A stretch of 64,000 bases of DNA. Source: Chrysoperla carnea. Its lineage: Eukaryota; Arthropoda; Insecta; Neuroptera; Chrysopidae. Of this stretch, positions 24,400 through 34,480 are shown in pieces. A program made the position numbers and the translations under genes. The notes under the pieces are model-generated. The model worked only from the letters and a program-made list of their open reading frames with translations, searched no databases and had not been told where the DNA came from. Positions within the stretch are counted from its first letter, which is position 1. Each line of letters starts with the position of its first letter. The stretch is taken from assembly GCF_905475395.1 (NCBI RefSeq), contig NC_058337.1, positions 117,360,368 to 117,424,367 on the forward strand. Direction: 5' to 3'.

Positions 24400-24768
24400 G
24401 GATTTATGTTGATATCGAGGGTCTGTGAACTCTCCCGATAGAATCTGGAGGTTATTTTTGGGGTCTATTAACGCCTACAAAATATGCGAAACGTTATTAA
24501 AAGGTCCATATTGTCCTTATAACGTTAACAGGAAACGGGCTAAGTGACCCGCACGTTGAACGATTGGACCAATGTCTCTTTTGACGACTTCTCCAACCTG
24601 AATTCCGTTGACGTCAAAGCAGTCCTGATGATCTTAAACAGCACCAAATGGTTCAATGGAGTAGTGGTCGGAGTTGGACCAACCCTTTTTCGGTATCACA
24701 ACGTACTCTATGGTCTAAGTGTGTTTCACCTCAGGACAGCCACTCTAATAACCTAACCTAACTAAATG
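24400..24768 (+). mobile_element. 5'-truncated non-LTR retrotransposon (LINE) 3' end
   Basis: The segment ends with CTAATAACCTAACCTAACTA, the TAACC-repeat tail typical of some insect R1/I-group LINEs. Just upstream (24692-24740) is a 3' UTR-like stretch, GGTATCACAACG then CTCTATGGTCTAAGTGTG. Before it, part of the frame at 24544-24756 (residues about 15-40, FDDFSNLNSVDVKAVLMILN) recalls, from memory, the last residues of the RNase H-containing ORF2 in this group. Everything further upstream is missing, as expected from incomplete reverse transcription. The clade is an inference and the exact 5' break is uncertain. Confidence 0.6.
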
Positions 24769-26004
24769 AATCATACTGTAAAAATTGACTAAATTTACAT
24801 CATACAAAATACACAGTAAAAGCTTTGTATAATAATAATAGTTTGTTGAAGTATATACGAAGGTATATACTGTATGTTTAGTACGCGCCTTTATAAAACA
24901 ACCCCCTTATAAAATAATGTTTTGGTTTTACACAAAGATTTCTGAGTTGAGTGAAAGAGATGTAATGTCATAGATAACACCAAAAACATTTCTATATAAA
25001 TATATATCCATACATACATAATGTTTTGCGTCCGTATATGACAGTTTGATTTTACCAATTGATAAAGCTTTACTGTGAATACTTACTTAATATATTTGTA
25101 TAAAACCGATGCGATCGTAAGTATGGTGTTACAGAAATTACGGATAATATTTTTACTCTCAGTCCATTATTGACTCATGGAAAATTTCTATGTCTAATGA
25201 ATATGTTGGTATTAACATATCTCAAATAAGAAATTACTTCAAAATGCTGGTACAAAGATACAATTTTTAAAGAAAACATATCTACCCCCCCCCCACGCTC
25301 ATAAACATTTCTAGCCCATTACAATAAATGTCATTCATGTTAACTTCGAAATATAATGACTACAAATTTCTTAAATTTGTTCGCCATTTATCTCAATACA
25401 GAAGTGATTGTTTAAAGAGGACTTAAAAAGGATATACATATACATTTATTTAATTAGAGTAGGAGTAGGTTATGTACAATTTTTAGAAGAATTCCAACAA
25501 TTTATGTTATTCAGGATCAGAATTCCGAACCGCTTTTTGGACTAGGATCCAGAGTATAATAAAAGAGAAATTGGTTATTGATTGTAAAAAATCACAAGTA
25601 AAAAATAAACAAAAAGAGTGACACGTAGAAGTTGTTCATCTAAATTTCTTAAAAAAATCTTATATTATTGCTAGCTAGCGCAAACTGCGATGGTAGCTTA
25701 CAGAACCAAAGAAAACATAAAAAATATAAGAAAATTCAAAAAATTCCCCAGAATCACTACCATTTTCTAGAAATGATAAGGTTTTTTCTAAACATTTTTT
25801 GGAATTTTTCTTTAATTTAAATCCCTCTTTAAATTAAAATCGATTAATTATTTTTCTTCTATTTTTTCGGTAGAACTGCTAAGAGATCCACTTTCAACGA
25901 ATGTGGCTGTACCAAATCCGTTCAAAGAATTATTTTATAGAACCAAAAATATATTTTTTAAGTGATAATTCCTAGCAAAAGTTCGAAGTAAGCCCAAAAG
26001 TATT
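24769..26004. other. A+T-rich non-coding stretch
   Basis: No gene is recognised. A C10-type run lies at about 25284-25293. Confidence 0.45.
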
Positions 26005-26310
26005 TATTTTTATTCCTTTCTCTTTAAGCTACTTATTTTTTGAACAAAGCAATGTTTACTATATATTTTACATACAAATACTCTTAGAATCCATGTGAGG
26101 TCTTTGTAACGTCTAAGTACCTCGCTATTTTGTACTAATCATGAAACAAAAGTTGTTTATATTTACGTTAGCACTGCTTTAGTTTTTTTTTCTTCCTTTT
26201 AAGTGTGGATTAATTTTTGGTACTTAGAGTTATTTGTGATTTGATAACTTTTTGCTATTGTAGTGTGAGGGTTTATGAAAGAGTATTTCGAGTGTTTGTT
26301 GGTGTTTCAA
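26005..26310 (+). repeat. Interspersed repeat, plus-strand copy (partner of 22440-22745)
   Basis: This is the inverted partner of the 22.4 kb copy. It carries the same ordered blocks, ending GTGTGAGGGTTTATGAAAGA and CGAGTGTTTGTTGGTGTTTC. Homology stops near 26310. Substitutions and small indels are spread along the alignment. Confidence 0.65.
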
Positions 26311-26888
26311 ATTCCTATTATATTTTTTTCTAGTCACCAGTCTCTTTATCAACAGAAAAATGACCGTAGTTAATAACCTGCATTTAATAATTTTTATTAA
26401 CTAATGTTTACCTATATAATCGCGTGTATATGTAGTTGTGTAACCGTGCTCTAAAACAATTGAAAGATTGAGGTCAAATTTACGACAATTCTTAGCTTAC
26501 CATCCTCCTCTGGAGTCTCACTAGTGATGTAGACTAACCATGTTTCGAGTAAAACGAGCTCATAATCCAAACCTTCGTCTTCCAAGGAAGGACAAAGTTG
26601 AGGAATAAAAAGTAAAAAAGGAAGACCAAGGTTGAAATATTTATAGGTTTATACACTGAAGAGCGTATATCGGACTAGGGGAAATTTTTTGTGATGGTAT
26701 TTGTTCATAAAGGGTGGAGAACGTTCAGGAAGGGGGCGGGTCAGACTAGTTTTCTTTCTTTTTTTTTTTTTAAATAAGCATTTATTTTTCAATCCATTAA
26801 GGTTGGGACATAACGAATAAGACCGCGCCTGGAAAAATTTGAATCATGAAAATTAACATAATTATTTATAATTTATTTAAAAAAAATT

Positions 26889-26983
26889 TCCTTCGAGCCG
26901 GATTTGAACCAGCGACCTATGGATTACTGACAAGTTATAAGTCCCACTACAGTCCACCGCTCTACCAACTGAGCTATCGAAGG
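26889..26983 (-). tRNA. tRNA-Tyr(GUA) with 22-nt intron
   Basis: The mature sequence is identical to the 15014 and 15999 genes, but the intron (26925-26946) is different at its start (TGGGACTTATAAC). All stems pair and the A- and B-boxes are intact. A T8 tract on the minus strand begins a few bases after the 3' end (26879-26886) and should terminate Pol III. It stands head-to-head with the plus-strand copy at 27160, about 175 bp away. The 5' flank reads CAACAT rather than CAACAA. Confidence 0.95.
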
Positions 26984-27159
26984 ATGTTGAGTACATTGAA
27001 AAATAATGAGTGAATTACTTGATTATTTTCAAAATAATCTTAATGACCTTTTATCATTAATTTTTGGAATAAAAAAAACTTTCACCAATAACAGTTTAAA
27101 TTTTGTTAAAGAACGATTATCAACTAATTGAATAATTATTTTGAGTGACTATACAACAA

Positions 27160-27254
27160 CCTTCGATAGCTCAGTTGGTAGAGCGGTGGACTGTAGTGGA
27201 ATTAGTAAAATGTCAGTAATCCATAGGTCGCTGGTTCAAATCCGGCTCGAAGGA
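27160..27254 (+). tRNA. tRNA-Tyr(GUA) with 22-nt intron
   Basis: An intact copy on the plus strand. The 5' half is 27160-27196, the intron 27197-27218 (TGGAATTAGTAAAATGTCAGTA without its last bases shared by all copies) and the 3' half 27219-27254. The mature sequence is the same as the other good copies. It is preceded by ACAACAA and followed by a TTTTT run within 10 bp. It is divergently arranged with the 26889 copy. Confidence 0.95.
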
Positions 27255-27332
27255 TTATTTTTATTAGTATATTTAATTATTTCAAAGTGGAACTTGTTCG
27301 ACCGATCTCAGGCCAATGAGTATGACTACCAG

Positions 27333-27428
27333 CTTCCGTTACCTCAGTTTCTCGCTAGAGCGATAGATTGTAGTGAAATTTATTAATCGTCAGTAATCAA
27401 TAGGCTGATTCAAATCCTGCTTAAAGGA
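27333..27428 (+). pseudogene. Degenerate tRNA-Tyr copy downstream of the 27160 gene
   Basis: About 80 bp after the intact gene, a 96-bp relic aligns along its whole length. Landmarks are ACCTCAGTTTCTCGCTAGAG for the D arm, GATTGTAG for the anticodon loop, CGTCAGTAATCAATAGGCTG after the intron, and TTCAAATCCTGC for the T arm. Many stem changes make it non-functional. It shows that the tandem duplication also happened on this strand. A smaller 3' trace (TTCAAATCTGGCTCGAATA) may lie at 27552-27570. Confidence 0.8.
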
Positions 27429-28030
27429 AAATTTTATTTTTAAAATTAGGCAAATCATCTTTTTGTTCATAAAAATTATTTTCTATAGATCACTGCTGCT
27501 TTTTCTTAACATTTATGCTTACATGACGTCATTAGTGATTTTCTATATATATTCAAATCTGGCTCGAATAAAAGTTATATTCAAAACCAGATCTTACACA
27601 AAAAATTTGTTTTTAATATTCTTTCATAAAATTGGCTACTCCTCTTCCGATTTATCGGTCTCTACCTACTAGAGGTTTAAGGTTTTACGATAAGTGTACA
27701 TTATCTCTATGACATTCTGTAAATATGGTCTAAGTACATGTATATAAAAGGTGGTACCATAATATTATTGTATACCTTAGAATAAAACGTATTATATCTG
27801 ATTAAATTCAAGATGATGATATTTTTGGTTGATGCTTTTTGTGGTGGATTAATTTACTTACCAGGAATATTACGGATGCATATTTATTTGTTTATTCATT
27901 TATATTAACGAATATTACAATTTTCATGAATAAAACTTTATATAATTTTTAGAAATCTAATTTTGTTAAATTTAATATACCTACCTAACCTAAATAAAAT
28001 TTATTATATTAAATAATAAATGGTATCTAA
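27429..28030. other. A+T-rich non-coding stretch
   Basis: No gene is recognised. CTACCTAACCTAAATAAAAT at 27981-28000 might be the tail of an old LINE insertion, but it is too short to call. Confidence 0.4.
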
Positions 28031-28189
28031 TATAACGTATATTTGACATTTATAATATTCGGAAAATTTTATCCATCGGCAAATATCAACATAGAAAATG
28101 GATTGAAAATTGATGGTGCACCAAATACACTTGCGGATATTATTACTGTTATCCCTGAGAATACTGAAAGTAAAAATGGTGGTATTTAA
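28031..28189 (+). pseudogene. Unidentified coding-like stretch, 52 codons
   Basis: An open stretch without an ATG ends at a TAA (28187-28189). Unlike most frames here, its composition is balanced and not dominated by Phe, Lys, Asn and Ile runs; the product includes FGKFYPSANINIENGLKIDG. A second open stretch of about 33 codons follows on the same strand up to 28275. I do not recognise the protein. It may be a fragment of a decayed gene or a chance reading. It lies just upstream, in plus-strand coordinates, of the tRNA-Cys gene. Confidence 0.3.
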
Positions 28190-28318
28190 AAATTGATTTA
28201 ATTGGTGGAAATTTAAAGAGCCATCGCGTGATAATCTCGAAAATTAACACAAAAAATTTCATGGCTTCGTTGTAAGTAAGGTATGTTTCTTTACAGTTGG
28301 GTAAAAAAAACTATTTAA

Positions 28319-28390
28319 AGGGGACACCCGGGTTTGAACCGGGGACCTCTCGATCTGCAGTCGAATGCTCTACCACTGAGCTATATCCCC
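28319..28390 (-). tRNA. tRNA-Cys(GCA)
   Basis: The gene is 72 nt without an intron. The acceptor stem GGGGATA/TGTCCCC pairs with one G-U. The A-box TAGCTCAGTGG is followed by TAGAGC. The anticodon stem TCGAC/GTCGA-type encloses TGCAGAT with anticodon GCA. The T arm reads CCCCGGTTCAAACCCGGGT... with a perfect B-box GGTTCAAACCC. The discriminator is T, as expected for tRNA-Cys. A run of eight T follows on the minus strand (28303-28310) and serves as Pol III terminator. It decodes UGC/UGU. It is the only tRNA here that is not part of the Tyr expansion. Confidence 0.96.
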
Positions 28391-28599
28391 TTGTAATATT
28401 TGATAGACCTAAATCAAGCAGTTTAATCGGTTTAATAAATGGATGAAGTATACAATTCAATCTATATATTTCTAAAACAGTGTGTTATTATTCTCAGTAA
28501 TTTTGGTGATGAAAAGGGGATGATCATTTGTATGAAAATTTTTCATTTTTGAATTAACTATTTAACCGATTCTAAAAATTATTTCACCTTTAATAAGTT

Positions 28600-29040
28600 G
28601 CAACAAATTTTTGTACTTTTTGGGTCAAAACAACATTATATACTGAGTTTTATCGAAACTGAAGATCCTTCAAAAACAATTTGAAAAAATCGAGAAAAAC
28701 GCAAAAAAATTTTTGTTTTGTTATTTGATGAAACTCGGTGGATGAGGTAATTTTAATCCAAAAAGTATTAAAATCCGGTTAATTTAATGATTGGATGCAT
28801 AGTTTCTGAGTATCTCAAAATCTATTCGACCAGTCATCCAATGCACCCGGTTTTTATACTTTTTGGGTCAAAATTACCTTTTAAACTAAGTTTTATGGAA
28901 ATTGGAGACAGCAAAAATTTCGCGATTTTTTGCAATTTTTTAAGGGCTCTTTGAAAAAATCGAGAAAATTGCAAAAAAATTTAAAAACTTATTGGATGGG
29001 TTAATTTTGATCCAAAAAGTATAAAAATCATGTTAATTTA
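28600..29040. repeat. Two tandem units, each with inverted ends
   Basis: Unit 1 (about 28603-28790) and unit 2 (about 28848-29035) each start with TTTTT(G/A)TACTTTTTGGGTCA and end with the inverse, ATCCAAAAAGTATAAAAATC type. Each contains an AAATCGAGAAAA.GCAAAAAAATT block in the middle. The linker GTTAATTTAATGATTGGA follows each unit. The period is about 245 bp. The same inverted motif bounds 49459-49650 and flanks 32.51-32.76 kb, so it is a dispersed family. Confidence 0.7.
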
Positions 29041-29122
29041 ATGATTGGACCTATAGAAAGTTACAATGTCAGCGAGTATCAAAACTTCATTTTCAAAAAA
29101 AATAGGTTCCCTACCATAAAAT

Positions 29123-29230
29123 TTAAATCCATACAATTGTGGACAAGAGGGAGGATAAGTGAGGGCTATAACGTGATACTCTTTTTTTTTAAGGAGAAAT
29201 TGCCCAGCAATGCGGGCAGGTATCTGCTAG
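29123..29230 (+). mobile_element. Helitron-like 3' end, diverged copy
   Basis: The terminal text TTGCCCAGCAATGCGGGCAG then GTATCTGCTAGT matches the ends of the Helitron-like copies at 11.6 and 61.6 kb. The upstream GTGGACAAGAGGGAGGATAA aligns loosely with their AATGTGGAGGGAGGGGTGCA. The 5' end is not found; the tandem palindromes at 28600-29040 may lie inside the same element. Confidence 0.55.
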
Positions 29231-29994
29231 TCATATATTATTTGTGACGAATTTAATAAATTTAATGAATCATATTAAACAAATTCGATGAAAATACATA
29301 CAAAAAAAGTTTTATTTTTTTTATTATTCTAAAAACCTATTTAGAATAAAACATTTTGAAAAGAGGTTATAAAATGTTAGGACCCTTTCTATCCAACCAT
29401 CCATCCATCCATCCAAACATACAAAACATTTGGTTATGAACGATGTACGTGTCCCAATTGCGTTTGATGTGATTGTAATCATTTTATAAGATCTCAAAGA
29501 GACATCATCATCATCTCTATATATACCTAGAATACGAGTACAATACTCAAATATCAACTGAGAGATCCTAAATGTTAAATCATGATAACACCACGCATAA
29601 AATCACACACATTGCCTTTAGTAAAACTCTGCATAAATAATGCCTGGTTTGCATTTATTTTAAGTTTTATTTATTATAGGAATAAATTTAATGAATGTTT
29701 TGTTGGTAATAAGAGTTGGTTCATCATTTATTCGATAGCTATTGACCTTGGTAGTAAACGAATTTTTTTGTTGCACTGTCGAGTATAGACGGAAAAGATA
29801 TTTTAAACCGGTATTTGTTATAATATAGTATGTACTACCAAAAACCTAATATAAATTCAATTAACAAAATATTTGTTGCGTTGTGATAAGAATTATAAAA
29901 TTTTCTCTGATTTTTTGCATTGCCTTAAATTTTCTCTGATTTTCCATCATAACTTCAATCAAATTTTTAAAGCTAGAGTCGCAGTATAAAAATT
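29231..29994. other. A+T-rich non-coding stretch
   Basis: No gene is recognised. A CATC microsatellite lies at 29397-29415. Confidence 0.45.
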
Positions 29995-30345
29995 GAAAGT
30001 AACAAGTTTCTTTCAGAAGAGCAGATTTTTGTTTTAAAATTTTTGATAAAAGCCAACATTGTGCTCAAACGAATGAATCGCTTTTAGTAGGTTTTTATAT
30101 GAAGAGTGGCTTTAATCAAAATAGTTCCTAGCTGTTTCTGAAAATCTCTTGAGATGGATGTCCAAAGATATTACTATAAGATATTTCTTGGTTTGTGAAG
30201 AGATTTTCATATGGAAGCAAAAACTAGTACTATGGAACATATTGTATTTATCATATACCTGAATGTTCCCGATTCTTCCACCATAATTATATCTTATTTA
30301 CTTTTCTAGAAGCAATTTAAAAAAAAAAAAAAAAACTATAAAACA
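29995..30345 (+). repeat. Interspersed direct repeat, copy 1 (partner 34134-34480)
   Basis: It aligns in the same orientation with 34134-34480. Shared blocks include CATTGTGCTCAAA, GAATCGCTTT, GAAGAGTG(G/A)CTTTAATCAAAAT, TTTGTGAAGAGATTTTCATA, TACTATGGAACATAT and GAATGTTCCCGATTCTTCCA. It ends at CTAGAAGCAA followed by a homopolymer-rich tract. No coding frame or terminal inverted repeat was found. It could be a transposon relic or an old segmental duplication. Confidence 0.7.
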
Positions 30346-30394
30346 TAATAAATAAACAAAATGGAATACATGAAAGTTGATTATCTCTATCCCT

Positions 30395-30560
30395 TTATAT
30401 TATTAATGTGAAACTAAGGATGTTTGTTTGTTTGTTTCGCTTTCACGCAAAAACTACTGAATGGAGTTGAATGAAATTATACAATAATTTCGTTAATACA
30501 TCAGATTAACATGTAAGCTATAATTATTTATAAAAATATATTTTAAAAAAAATTCATTTT
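30395..30560 (+). mobile_element. Helitron-like 5' fragment
   Basis: The text ATATTATTAATGTGAAACTA, three TTTG units, CGCTTTCACGCAAAAACTAC and TGAATGAAATTATAC has the layout of the 5' region of the 16.84 kb element (AATAAATGTGAAG, CTTTCATGCC, CTGAAC). No CTAGT end is found nearby. The call is tentative. Confidence 0.35.
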
Positions 30561-32500
30561 AGTTTATTTCACTACGTCATCTATGAGCACCATTTTGAAC
30601 CATAAATTAAATAATGCTGTAAAAATAGTCAAATCATAAAGTCATTTATCACAGAAATGAAAACTTTTCAAATTGTTTAGTATTTCTAATAAATGTGTGT
30701 AGTTTAACCGAATATTTTTCATATAGATTGGAATTTCAGTTTGCAGGGATTTAATACAGAATTATGGTGCCAAAAGAGGGTATTGTGTTTATGGATTTCA
30801 TATGTTAAGTGAATTAAGCAATTTCGAATCGAATGCCAAGATAATTCATGATAGCCGCTGTGTTCTTGAATATTGTTAAAGGTTCTAGAAAGTTTCAAGT
30901 AGAATGTGATTAGTTTGTTTCATGTCTGTAAGCATATCAAGTAAAAACTTCTGAAAATATCGAATTTTTCAAAAAGCCACCTGTGCTATATAACCGATAC
31001 ATTGATAGATTCTTTTATATAATGATTTGGTCGATGTCTTCCCATTTTCTTATATACGATTACAACTGCACTTTATTCCTCTTAATATACAGTCTACCGA
31101 AGTACATTTATCTAGCAAAGCGAATATGTCAGACACATGGAAATCAGGCTTTATTTATTCAAAATTGTACTTATTTAGAGGGTGGTTTTATTTGTGTCGT
31201 CCTTTCAAACATACATATATATATTCGTTTGTTCTTTCAGTCTCAGCGTATTAAATAGAAAAGGGTAGAGCTATTACGGTGGTATGAAATCATCCTTTTC
31301 CACTTACACTTAGTGTAAATAGTGTATAACACTCTGGAATACAAGTAAAAACATACTCATACATACAATGTTCATCATCATGTTTAGTTAGATTAGTTTT
31401 ATTAAAGACTCAATGTTTAATAAAATGTGACAGTATGGACAATTAAGCTAATAGACTTGTTGTTGGATGAGAATGTACGTATATGCGGGATGAATAAAAT
31501 AAAACCGTTTGTGAATTTCACTTTAACATCTGTGTGTGTTATGTTTATATAAATATTTTTACCCTATCCCACCTTTCTTAATTTTTTTTTTCACCCATTC
31601 AATTTGAATATTAAAGTGTCTGGATTTGATGTAATTTTATATTTATACATGATTAGATTAATTGGTTGTTTTTTTAAATTACTTAAATTAATTATTGGAT
31701 TTGTTAATTGTACTTGGGGCTTAATTTAGTAAGTGTTTTAGAAACTTCATTTAAATAAATATTTCTGCGGAATTGTACAAATTTTCCGCACTTTTAACCC
31801 ACAAACTGTTCGCTACAACTCGTCTATTACTTTTACTTCAATGTAATAATAAGTTTTAGGGGAAGAAAACGCCAGTGCCTCTGTTTCTGCTACTTACTTC
31901 GAAGATAACAACAAGTTCTGTAGACAATTCTTGAATTTTTAAAGGGAGTTTTAGAACGTCAAAAACAAGTTGGTTAGATTTCGAAATCATAGAGATTACC
32001 TAGATTTTATTTACAAATTTTTACTTTGCACCTAAATGACCGAAAGTTATGAGTTTAATTCAGTATCTGAAATAAATCTTCTTCTTTTTATATGTCTTTA
32101 GCCTATATCGAGAGAAACGACTATCAAATCGATCAAAATACATATAAAAAAGAAAGCATGAACCGAGATAAATTTGTGAAGTCTGCAGAATTTTTATCTG
32201 TTTCACGATGTTACCTCAAATAAACGATTTTTGTAAACTTAACTCGCTTAATCCTCAAACAAACCCGCTTTATGTTTTTTCTGTGTAAAAATTTTTCGAG
32301 GAAAGAATTTCTCTAGGAAAGGTGTAGCCGAGACTTTTTATTACACACTGTTGCTATTCTACCAAAATTACAAGCCACAAAAGTCGTTCTTTCTGGAGTC
32401 AAATGCGGCCAGAAAGGCAGATCACCTTGCTCCTGCTGTGTCTATACTATTATTTCCCCGACGAAGGTGGAAGATGGAAGTTGGAATGATTGTGTAAAAC
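30561..32500. other. A+T-rich non-coding stretch
   Basis: No gene is recognised. Overlapping frames at 30983-31258 have no domain signal. Near 32384-32410 a short CTTTCTGG/CCAGAAAG inverted repeat is present in a locally G+C-richer patch. Confidence 0.45.
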
Positions 32501-32509
32501 TTGATATAA

Positions 32510-32760
32510 TGGATAATGTTGACCCAAAAATACAAAAATTACGTGCATTTAAGGATTCAGGGAATAGTGAAAATTACCTAAAATCCTTAATTACTTAAGG
32601 CTTTAATTACTCTAAATAATCCAAAAACATAACAATTTGGTAGGTTTGAGATTGAAGTTGTTGACTGAAGAGATTGTTCTGGGATTTCACGCCTCATATA
32701 TGATTTCATGTTAAATTGTCGGACCAGATTTTTGTATTTTCTGAGTAAAAATAACTCTAG
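32510..32760. repeat. Inverted ATTTTTGTATTTT-type motif pair
   Basis: GACCCAAAAATACAAAAATTA at the left and CCAGATTTTTGTATTTTCTG at the right are inverted relatives of the 28.6 and 49.5 kb family. Only the ends align, so this is a diverged member at best. Confidence 0.35.
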
Positions 32761-34133
32761 AAAAAGATTTTTCCCCGTGACGATTACTAAATGAATTCGG
32801 ATTTGGTCGGGATCTTTCCATTTCGTTGTTATAACCAGTTCTTTTTTATAATGTCGGTATAATCGGGTTTGACTGTAAATTTTAACGTTTATAATTCTTA
32901 TATCAATGATTTAAAATATAAGTTTAAAATAATTATGGAAAAATACGCATTTCTTATATTTTCTCCAACTTATTATTATGTAAATAAAGTTTTTTGAAAT
33001 CTAAGAAAAAATTTTTTTTCACTGCAGACTTATCAATACGGAAATAGAAAATGTTGTGTATGGAAAAAAAATAATAATAAAGTCTTCTTCTCTCTGCAAT
33101 GATGTAAGATGCCATAAATTATATTTTTATGAATACAATCTTTTCAGAAATAAATTCTCACAAAATAATAAAAGAAAAAAAAAAAGTTAAGTTATATTAT
33201 TATATGTGGTTTGTATGTGTGTATGTATGTATATTTGGTCGCTAGCTCTCTCTATGGAAGGCTGCTGGTTTTGGCTTCTTCGTACATACTACATACTCAA
33301 AAGATGAAGAAAAAAAAAGTTATATTTTTCAGTTATATAATAATAATATTCACTAAAATTTATGAAGATGTTTGCTGCTTATAAAAATTGTATTTATGTA
33401 CTTTTTGATTATTTATTATCTTTATTCCATTTTGTTATATATGAATCGTCCCTTTTTCTGGTAGAACAGGAGCAAAATCATGACAGGCAAATTTATACAA
33501 GGCATAGCTCATAAAATCAATTTTTTTTATAATCAATCAAAAAAACCTGCGTTAAATAAAATTTGAGAAGAAAGAAACAAGAAAATACAGTAGTTAACAT
33601 AGCGACATAGCAACAGTCGGGGCTAATTATTGGGAAGATTAGAGCCGGTCTAGATATAAATGAGCCCGACTGTCTAAGTCCTTATTTTAACAAGGGACTT
33701 GTTCCTTTCTTTTCAAATTTTCTTTCTTTTTTAATTATTCATTTTATTTTAGACTTTTTAGTGTCTCGTCACAAAAAAAAAACTCTCTTATTTATGCTAT
33801 GGTAAAACTTTTTCAATCAATTTATTATTCCAAATTAAAGATATATAGTGCGTCCCCGAATAGAGGTAACTATACTTGCAAATTTCCTTATTTTGCATTT
33901 TAAGAAAAAGTCATTCTTTATAAGAGAATTTTAGACTTTTAGACTTTTGAACGTAAATATATCCGTTAATAGAAAAAAGTTATTTTCTAAGATTTTTCTC
34001 ATCATAATGTTCCAAATATTAATTGAAAATGTACAATCGTTTGCACTTCTTTTTAATGATATAAATTTCTCAAAAAAATATTAATAGATTTCGAAAATAC
34101 TTACTTTGATTAACAGAGAGAGTGGTAGTATAC
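32761..34133. other. A+T-rich non-coding stretch
   Basis: Nothing recognisable. Short TATG repeats lie near 33216-33232. Confidence 0.45.
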
Positions 34134-34480
34134 ATAGTAACGAGCTTGCTTCAGAAGGTAATATTTTTGTATTCCTTATTTTAAAAGTGTTGATAAAGCT
34201 TATCATTGTGCTCAAATAATTGAATCGCTTTCAAAAGTTTTTATTTGAAGAGTGACTTTAATCAAAATGGCTCTTAATTGTGGCTGATGAAAATCTGTTG
34301 AAATTTCCAAAGATATTTCTTTGTTTGTGAAGAGATTTTCATATGGAAATGCAAACTTGTACTATGGAACATATCTTACTTATCACATACTGAATGTTCC
34401 CGATTCTTCCACCATAATTATATCGTATTCAGTTTTCTAGAAGCAAGTTTTTTTAAACAAGTAAATTATAAAGCATCCTA
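34134..34480 (+). repeat. Interspersed direct repeat, copy 2 (partner 29995-30345)
   Basis: The same ordered blocks as the 30 kb copy are present, 4.1 kb downstream in the same orientation. About 15 bp is missing between the AAATCT and TTTCCAAAGATATT blocks. Divergence by scattered substitutions suggests an old event. Confidence 0.7.

Noticed and set aside
27552-27572. Additional tRNA-Tyr copy
   Set aside because: Only about 19 bp (TTCAAATCTGGCTCGAATA) resemble the 3' end and nothing else aligns; mentioned only as a possible trace.
32384-32480. Minus-strand coding stretch near a G+C-richer patch
   Set aside because: The open stretch is about 40 codons, unrecognised, and partly formed by a small inverted repeat.
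29995-34480. Retrotransposon with long terminal repeats
   Set aside because: The direct repeats are old and diverged, no TG...CA ends, primer site or coding remnant is visible between them, so such an element is not supported.
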